The notes below the pieces were generated by a model. That model did not search any database, was not told the origin of the DNA, and saw only the letters and a list, made by a program, of their open reading frames with translations. From Tupaia tana (Eukaryota; Chordata; Mammalia; Scandentia; Tupaiidae), in assembly GCA_026018925.1 (NCBI GenBank), contig JAKSZU010000006.1:193265449-193329448 (forward strand): a DNA stretch of 64,000 nucleotides, given 5' to 3'. A program made the translations under genes and the position numbers. Shown in pieces: positions 56,795 through 64,000 of this stretch (the stretch's first letter is position 1; every line of letters starts with the position of its first letter).

Positions 56795-57235
56795 AAAAGA
56801 GTTGAGCTGTGGCATCAAAGCATCTCAGTTTAGGAAGCCCCTTGCCTACTTATTATATCTGTGGTTGTAGTTATGTCACTCACTTTAACTTACTTCTTCT
56901 ACGAGTGTGAATGTGAGAAGAATATACCCAACAGGGTCTTGACACTATAATTCACCCTCAGCTCCAGCCAGCCCTGGATCATGGGCATACACATGCCTGG
57001 CATACTCAAGTAGGTGTCCAGAGGTGAGCCTGAAACCTTCCCATGTGAATCAGCCACATAGAACATCACATTTTACCACTGAGCCACTGTGCAGTTCCCT
57101 CAATGTCTTTTTTTTTAATAAAATAGAGGGAATAAGTCCTACTATGAAGAGATATTTTTGGAGATTAAAAATAATGTGCGTAAAACATTTAGCATAATAC
57201 CTGACTCATAGAAGACTTTTATCCAAATGAATAAT
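56795..57235 (+). repeat. MIR element split by SINE-C
   Basis: GTTGAGCTGTGGCATCAAAGC and TTATGTCACTCACTTTAAC on the left, AAATAGAGGGAATAAGTCC and TAGCATAATACCTGACTC on the right, in MIR order. Confidence 0.55.
56901..57099 (-). mobile_element. SINE-C copy inside MIR
   Basis: Reverse complement carries GCACAGTGGCTCAGTGG (A-box-like), TGATTCACATGGGAAGG, GTATGCCCATGATCCAGGG, GGCTGGCTGGAGCTGAGGG and GTGTCAAGACCCTGTTGGG. The best-preserved head of this family here. Confidence 0.8.
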
Positions 57236-57496
57236 ATAGATATTGTAGGTAATAACTGTCTAGTACTTTAGAAGAGAGACATATAGTTAGCTCCTAGCAG
57301 TGCCTGAGAATATATTACGGACAAAATAAATATTGACCAATTGATTGAACAGTAGATATTAAATGTATTCCCAAAGCATATGAAATGATTAGTAAATATT
57401 TCTTGATGATGATGTTCCTGTTGGTCAGGATCTTATTTATTCCACTGGTTGAAGAAGTCAAATGGGGACACTGATATTAAATATGTCCAATCACAC

Positions 57497-57533
<37 letters not shown>

Positions 57534-58951
57534 AGACTGAGGATCTTAGAAAAATGCTACAAGCAGTCAAATCTAGCAAATAATAGCAAAAGCAAGTTCT
57601 TGAGAAATGGTCTTGTTATATAGATCTAATCGAGCTATTCCTACATTCTGTGATAGATCAACATTGTAAGACTTGAGAAAAACAGAGAGAAAAGTAAATA
57701 CATGTTTGCTGGAAGGTGACATAATGGATAAAGTGTGGAGGTAGCATTGGTCAACCTGCCCACACATGAATTCTGCATAAAATACGAGGGCTAAACTTAG
57801 CTTTACTCTTAAAAATACCTCTGCTCCCTAGAAAGAGAAATGCATATTTTCTATTTGCATGTTCAGTGCGCAGAGTAATTTTACTACTGATATTTCCTGA
57901 ACACACCCTGAAAAGTGGTGATTCTTTGAACTCACAATGGGTTTCAGAAATCATCTTTTATTCATAAATTACTTGCATGAAAATACTTCAAGGAATTCCT
58001 AAGGCATAGCCACTTCTTAGACAATGGGTCTACCTAACTTCTAAAATTTTGAAAAGCTTACTTATTTTCCATGGCATTCAGAAAAATTGATCCTACTCTT
58101 GTGTAAGTCTGCCTGCCTGTAATAGTTCGCCAGGCGTCCTTTCTACTTGGCGTGTGGATTTTCATATGGCACACTGCCAGTGCTCTCTCTGATTCCTCCC
58201 TCTCTCATGACAAGCTATAGGATGGCTCAGCTTAAAATCCTGTCTTTAACTGGAAGCCTAAACCTTTCAGGGCCTTTTTTGTTACTCTGAGCAGGACCGA
58301 ATTACAGAAATGGAATAAAACTGATCTTCTTGCATGTATTGGCCTCATGCCTTTGGTTTTAGGCAGAATCCTCCAAATCCAACCGTAGGATGTCAATGAA
58401 CTGAGCATCCAAATATATTTATAAGAACCAAGGCTTAAGCCACCTGTAAATATCTGATATCTGGCTGTGGCAAGTTTGCACATTTTTTTACAGGTAGAGC
58501 TACTTTTAAGTCTTTCTACTGTACAATGAGTTCATATGAGTACAGACATTCCTTCCTCAATACCACACCTTTTTGGAGACTTTAAAAGGCTGGATATGCT
58601 TACCTGTGTTATAAAACTGATGGTATCAAATGTTTTTCTAAGACTGATTTGTATTTACGTAAGCCTAGAGTTATAGTTAAATACTCAAACCAGCCTTCTG
58701 GTTTTCTTTTTCTACTGAACTACAATGCCTATGACTTTCATGTTTATGGAAACATGAAAAAAATCTATAGTGACATTTCAATTTTGGAATGTTTGAAAAT
58801 GTTTTCTTGGGAGCCTCAAAGGTTTTGCCAGACTCTACCAATTTGTTCGTAATTTTCACCTTTCTGCTTTCCCTTCCTTTTCTTCCTAAACTCAAATATG
58901 GCATTTGCATTGGTTAATTAGTTATGAATGTTTGCTTTAAAAAATTGCTTG
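57236..58951. other. Unassigned, with an A31 run
   Basis: A pure A run at about 57501-57531 has no recognisable SINE upstream. The 58080-58500 stretch is relatively GC-rich and not recognised as a repeat. No ORF with a domain. Confidence 0.4.
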
Positions 58952-59212
58952 AGGGACCAGCAGTTAGTGTAATGGCTATGTCGCTGGACTCCCACGTAGT
59001 CGACCGCGGTTCGAGTCCCGGACCCGGCGGCTTAAACTCATGCCGGGCGCGTGTGCGTGCGTGCCCAAGATCCCGAGAGGAGAATGGAGGAGAAGGGATT
59101 GCGGCGTGGCCATCCCCCTTGGGGGGTGATTTCCTGCTTTCTATCTCTCTGTCTCTCTCTGTCTGTCTGGCGAGTGCACGCGCCCTATAGCAAAAACCTC
59201 TCCAAAAAAAAA
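58952..59212 (+). mobile_element. SINE-A copy, youngest-looking, with intact pol III boxes
   Basis: The cleanest copy: A-box-like TAGTGTAATGG at 58965-58975 and a perfect B box GGTTCGAGTCC at 59008-59018 (canonical GGTTCGANTCC). It keeps many CpGs and ends CCCTATAGCAAAAACCTCTCC plus A14. AAAAAATTGCTTG is duplicated perfectly at 58939-58951 and 59213-59225. Used here as the reference for the family. Confidence 0.95.
58965..59018 (+). promoter_or_regulatory. Internal pol III A and B boxes of SINE-A
   Basis: The two boxes are separated by about 32 bp, as in tRNA genes. The B box is a perfect match to the canonical form. This is the only copy in the window in which I see both in near-ideal form. 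Confidence 0.7.
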
Positions 59213-59225
59213 AAAAAATTGCTTG

Positions 59226-59814
59226 TTTCCTTTCCTGAAAAACATTTTATGTGTGTGTAGATCTACTTTAATATGTTTTTTTTAGATTTATAGGGAAAAG
59301 TACAGCTAAACAGTTCCTGAATTGTAGGAAATGAAAATTTGAGGAAGGATGGGGAGAAAAAAAAAATGAAAAAGAAAAAGAAGAAGAAAGTCAATTGCCC
59401 TAATAACTTGCCTAAAATTTTAAGAAAACCTCTGAAAACCACACTATGACAACCACACTAGGAATAGTGCAACAACTCACTGTTGCCTCTGTTGGTCCAT
59501 GTGCTTTTCCTGTGTTGATGGGCAAGCCATTCTAGAGAGAGTCAAAGAGAGAGAGAGAACTGTTCACAGCAATATCACTATCTGAGACAGTTGGTGTTAT
59601 GAGATAATTTATTAGATGCTGAAGTTACAATATAAAGGAAACTTATAGGAAATACTAGAAATTTTAAAGCTTTCCAAGAATATTAAGCATTAGCTTGTAT
59701 CCATGAGTGTTACTTTTCTGTCTTGAAACTAAAATTAAACACATAAATTAATAATAAAAATAACAACACCTTTTAGCAATAATGATAATAATAATAATGC
59801 TGCTGAGTAAAACT
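59226..59814. other. No recognised feature
   Basis: AT-rich, with a short AAG/GAA-rich patch at about 59365-59385. Confidence 0.45.
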
Positions 59815-60120
59815 TAGGGACTTACTCTTTGCCAATCACTGTACATATATTATCTCTTTTAATTTTATTATCAACCTTCTGAAGTATTATCTCCATTTTA
59901 CAGATAAGGAAACTGAAGAATCGAGAAGGTAATTAATAGTAGTAATAGTAATTACTGTGACAACAATGTAATCATAATAAACATAATTTGAAGGACTTTA
60001 TATATATATATATATTACCTAATTTGATCCTTCATAAGGAGTCAATAAGAAAATAAATGGTATTGCTGGGATTTGGATGCAGGTGCTTTGGGATCAAAAC
60101 CAGGATGCATCATGCTCTAT
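59815..60120. repeat. Old mammalian repeat, family not assigned
   Basis: GCCAATCACTGTACATATATTATC and CTCCATTTTACAGATAAGGAAACTGAAG are a very common old-repeat pattern (MIR-like). A second trace follows at 60015-60120. Confidence 0.5.
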
Positions 60121-61059
60121 CATCTCTCCAAAAGCAAAGTAAAAACAAATTTAGATACTACATCAAAATAGCTTCTCACTTACTCTGTTTCAGGAGTATA
60201 ACTCAAGTGATGCGATGACTATGACATTGTATTTCTGGTTGGTTAACCTCTCCAAACATGCTCTAAGTGTAGCAGCTAGAGAGATCTAACCAGCCAGGTC
60301 CCAGGAAACCCTTTAGTTAAGGATAAGCTGGAATGTTGATAGTGGTGGTATGGACTATGGACATTGCTTACTTGGTTCTGCTAGCCCCACCCCAGTATCG
60401 ATTGCAACTGAACATTATCACGTAGGAACTTAAGACATCAGTCATAGAAAGCTTAGCAAATGCATTCTATCCTAAGGCTTTTATTTCAACACTTATTTTC
60501 AATATCCCAAATTTTCAGACAAAGGAAATACTCAATAAAACTGGACTGAGATTAAAGAATTCATTGTCACTAAGAGAGAAATACGCTATGTATACATTCA
60601 ATTCTTTCTGAGTTTTTCCCACTCTAGCATACTCTACAGAAGGGAGCCCTCAGCTTCTCTGGGAAGATATGCCAGGTCCTAAAGGCTGTGACCTTCCTAA
60701 AGTTAACAAGAGGATCCAAGGGACCCTTTCCCCTCAAGGAGCTCAGAAACTTGTCCTCTTATTTCTGGATAGTCTATGAAAATTCCATCTCCAATTATAT
60801 TTTGTGTGTTTCACATGCACTGAGAGAAGATAAATTTCTTTCTAGTCTTTGGTAAAGTCAGTCTTGGCAGCAAATATTGGATGACACAAAGACTTAGTGG
60901 CACATCTACATCTGATAAGGCTTGGCAGGAAGTAGAAATGGGCATATTTGGCAGCATCAATAAGCATTCCTAGGAAATAAAGCCATCCTGAAAAAGAAAA
61001 TTGAAACCACTACAAAGCTCTACACGGAAATCCACATTATGTTAAAAGTGAACCTGACC
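60121..61059. other. No recognised feature
   Basis: Unique-looking sequence, nothing named. Confidence 0.45.
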
Positions 61060-61390
61060 TGCTTGGTTGATTCATGTATGTTCAAAATAGGTATTTCTTG
61101 AATGTCTAATACATGCTGAATGTTGTTCTAGAAACTTGGAAGGGGAACAAAAAAATCAAGACACATACTGGAAGTACTGTGTTCAACATGTCCTGACACA
61201 CACATGGAATCTCTGATATGGAGGCTTTGGAGAAGGACCTAAGTGTGTTGAATAGGTTAGGAAAAGCATCTTCCAGGCAGAGCAAATGACATATGCAAAG
61301 CAGAGGGAGTCTAGTGGGCTTGCTGTTCAGGAGGACTCTCAAATAATTTCTGTAGCTAGAATGAGGCATGAGAAGGACTGTAGGTAACAC
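61060..61390 (-). repeat. LINE-2 relic
   Basis: ATACATGCTGAATGTTGTTC, AAAGCATCTTCCAGGCAGAGC and ATATGCAAAGCAGAGGGAG are antisense L2 3' features in order. Confidence 0.6.
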
Positions 61391-61484
61391 TGGGAAATTA
61401 TATAGGTTTTGTGGTTACTTTTGATAGCAAGTTTTCACATTTTTGTCAAGGATGCAATGGGCATATAGTAATGATTATAATGAT

Positions 61485-61980
61485 TACAATACTAATAAGT
61501 AAGATTTATTGAATACTTGCTATGTTCCAGTCATTGTCCTATAAGCTTTGCTTGGATTTTCTCTGGTTAGCATGATTTAGGACTATGAAAAGTAAATATG
61601 TTTTCCAAGATAAAAATCAAACATTATTGCAGAGAGTGGCAATGATTTACACTCTTTCAAATCTCTGATGACTGGCTTAAATATAGCTATTTCTAATATC
61701 TGTATCTGCATCAAAAATATGACATGTTGTTTTGGTTGAGGTTTACCTACTTGTCATATTTCAGGCTTTATGCTGGATAGCAGAAATGTGATAATGAACA
61801 AATAATGATCTCTCTGCTCATGGAGCCTCCAGTCTACTGAGGATTGCAGTCAATCAACCATGATTATACCAATAACTTCTTAAATACTTAAATACCCAGC
61901 AAAAATAACAACTAGAAACAAAAAGTAGAGGATGCAGTGAGAGTGCCTAGTCAGGGACTATGGTCTATGATGAAGATTGT
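61485..61980. repeat. Old repeats (MIR-like, then L2-like)
   Basis: 61490-61600 has GATTTATTGAATACTTGCTATGTTCC (MIR-like). 61755-61960 has CTCATGGAGCCTCCAGTCTAC, an antisense L2 feature. Confidence 0.45.
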
Positions 61981-63041
61981 GTAATTTGTGTAATTTGTGG
62001 CTATAACCACAGTACAACCTAAAAGAAAACAAAAAGCACATCCTCTTATTTTAATTTAAATGTTCTTTTTTTCCCCATAAAATTCATTATTAGTAAATTC
62101 ACATTGAGGCAATCTTGCTAACAGATGGAAGCTTTGGATTCAAAGCAGATTCTTGCCTTTTTATCAGAGAGTAATTAGACATTGTGAAAGCATATTCTTA
62201 AACCATGATGTGTCAAAAATTTGCGGTTTGTAGAGCAATACTGTCAGGCTGCAAAACTTTCATAAAAATTATCCAGTTTTGATTATTGCCTTTGACTTAT
62301 AAGTCTATAAAATCAAGATTGGGAAATTTTGCCATTTTAGATTTGTAGCCATGAGAAAACATTGAAAACATACTTTTATCTTCTTAAAATTACATTAGTC
62401 TTTCAAGTAGATCAAACCTTATTAATGTATTTTCTTCAGGGCACCAAATGTTTTAATAATAATGATACAAAGAGTATATTGAGTTTCTGGAAATGTTTAT
62501 CTAACCCTTCCTCTGGATTCTAAACTAGAAGCCAGAGATAAATGAGCAGCCCTATGATGTTAAACTGGCAAGCACGACGAGCCTCCACTGCTTCCTTTCT
62601 CAAATCTAGACCTAGAAGCCACCCGTAGACTTATACAGCATCACTATAGCACTACTGACCACAGGGCAACCCTAGCTTGCCCCTGTAGAGCAAGGAGCAA
62701 GAAGAGTGAGGAGCACCTGAGGAGAGAAGAGGTAGATCTCAAAAAGCCAAGCAGAGTCCGAGCCAAACAAGCCCTGTATAAGATGTTAAAATTATGGGAA
62801 GGTGGTCGAAGACTGAATTAGAATTCTGTACTACCTTTACAAGTCATTGTAAACCTAAACTTATTTCAAAATAAAGTTTTGTTTTTGTGGGGATAGAAAA
62901 AAACAAGCCCTGTGGCACCTTTTCTACTTTCACCAGTGAGTACCTTCTCCTTTCCCCCTCCTCCTTACCTAACTCTTTCTTTCCTCTCACACCACTTCTC
63001 CTTCTTTCCTTCCTCCTTCTCTTCTCCTTTTATAGAAAGAA
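61981..63041. other. Possible L1M 3' end, otherwise unassigned
   Basis: 62840-62885 (TCATTGTAAACCTAAACTT then TCAAAATAAAG) resembles an old L1 3' terminus. 62940-63030 is pyrimidine-rich. 61979-62002 has a TGTGTAATT duplication. Confidence 0.35.
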
Positions 63042-63270
63042 GTGAGTGAACAAGGAGAAAAAGGACTGAGGAAGGAACATAGAGAAAGAGAAAACACCAG
63101 ACAGTGCGTGCTCTCCAAAATTCTGAAAGGAGGAAATGAGGAAGACAAGAGATTTTGTCATGACCATTCCCCATGGGGGAACGTGCTTTCTCACTTTCTT
63201 TCTCTTTCTCTCTCCATCTCTTTCTCTCTTACCAGAGCATGCATCCTCTGGCAATTAAAATTAAATAAAT
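63042..63270 (+). mobile_element. SINE-A-like copy, degenerate
   Basis: CTCCAAAATTCTGAAAGGAGG, CATGACCATTCCCCATGGGGG, TTCTCACTTTCTTTCTC and AGCATGCATCCTCTGGCAAT are SINE-A body blocks. The head is not recognisable; a very old copy. Confidence 0.6.
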
Positions 63271-63955
63271 AAAAAGAAAGAAAAAGAGAAAACATTTACT
63301 CTTTCCAGGTTGAAACTTAAAATCAGGGTCTAGAAATATACAGAAATAGATTCTCTTTGTCAGCCTCGTCGATTGTTCACATCTGTTGTGGCTGACACTA
63401 TTTGGAAGCAGAGGAATAGAAGGGAAGCTCTCCAAAGAACCGTATCCTCTCTCCTTCCCTTTTTACCTCTCACCAACCCATTTACTCTATCTGGCTTGAA
63501 AACTAACAATATGAAACCTAGACCTCTAAAGCCTTCTCCAAAACCGTCTTAAAAATGATTTTTTAGAATAATAAGCAATTCAATGTACAGGATGTAATCA
63601 GAGACCTGCCCTTTCTTCAACATACTCCTAGACTGGAATAGCCTTCAGAGAGTCACCTAAGTTTTCTCAAACACACTTCCTCATCTATACCATGGGGGTG
63701 AAGGGTGGTTAAAGTAACATTAAGGTAAAATCGCACACATCCAGTGAGAGAGTACAATCACAACCACTACTCAAATAAGTCATTATTTGAACAAATATTC
63801 AACTACTTCTCATTGAACTTTCTTTGGAGGTGGGTAAGAGGCACAATGTTGCTATCATCAGTACAGAGCTCACGTCATTCAGTTGCTCGGAATTTTCAGT
63901 AAAATCCCTAGGCACGAGTACTTCTTAAAGATATTCCTAAATATCGTCACATTTC
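63271..63955. other. No recognised feature
   Basis: Nothing named. Confidence 0.45.
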
Positions 63956-64000
63956 TTTCTTTCCCTTCTTCTTTCTTCCTTTGTGTGTGTGCGTGTGTGT
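63956..64000 (+). repeat. CTTT-rich and (TG)n tract, cut by window end
   Basis: Pyrimidine-rich CTTT/CTTCC text then TGTGTGTGTGCGTGTGTGT to the last base; the tract runs out of the window. Confidence 0.9.

Noticed and set aside
58952-59030. Possible functional tRNA gene
   Set aside because: The head has pol III boxes but does not fold into a convincing cloverleaf by eye and is continuous with a SINE body, A tail and TSD.
1-64000. CRISPR array, prokaryotic operon, phage or plasmid content
   Set aside because: No regularly spaced repeats, no dense coding sequence and no ribosome binding sites; the repeat content is mammalian throughout.

Overview
The window looks like nuclear DNA from a placental mammal. 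It has MIR and LINE-2 relics, MaLR-type LTRs, a decayed L1, LINE-1-derived retroposons, and about 45 copies of tRNA-derived SINEs. The dominant SINE (here SINE-A, about 260 bp) has a tRNA-like head, a GC-rich body with a CT-rich stretch, and an A tail. It is not Alu, B1/B2, the carnivore SINE, the bovine tRNA SINE or the armadillo DAS SINE. Together with two decayed 7SL-like SINEs this suggests Euarchontoglires. My best guess is a colugo (Dermoptera, which carries tRNA-derived CYN SINEs), but that is inference from memory of the family and not a match I could run.

I find no host protein-coding exon, functional RNA gene or CRISPR array. Every longer open frame I could explain is a translation of a SINE (both strands), an L1/HAL1 ORF1 fragment or low-complexity sequence. 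The window is best read as intergenic or deep intronic DNA.

Layout. 0-8 kb: SINE-A copies, one split by a shorter SINE-B, over an old LINE-2. 8-10 kb: a MaLR LTR with two SINEs, another old LTR-like repeat holding a LINE 3' end, and a small palindromic mariner-like element. 10-28 kb: scattered SINEs, LINE-2, MIR and two more old LTR-like repeats. 29.9-32.6 kb: a nearly complete minus-strand HAL1-type element (L1 ORF1 only, no ORF2). 32.9-39.5 kb: a dimeric SINE-A, inverted SINE pairs, a second palindromic element and LINE-2. 40.6-41.0 kb: a Tigger-like DNA transposon. 41.4-49.3 kb: an ancient L1 on the plus strand, split by a second HAL1 copy and by SINEs; that HAL1 copy itself contains a tiny retroposed 3' end. 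49.5-64 kb: a MaLR LTR, MIR/LINE-2 relics, SINEs and microsatellites.

The relationships are those of layered retrotransposition. Old L1/L2/MIR/LTR sequence forms the substrate. HAL1, which encodes only ORF1, and the SINEs were presumably copied by L1 machinery in trans. Many younger insertions still have 10-17 bp target-site duplications, which give the relative order of events.
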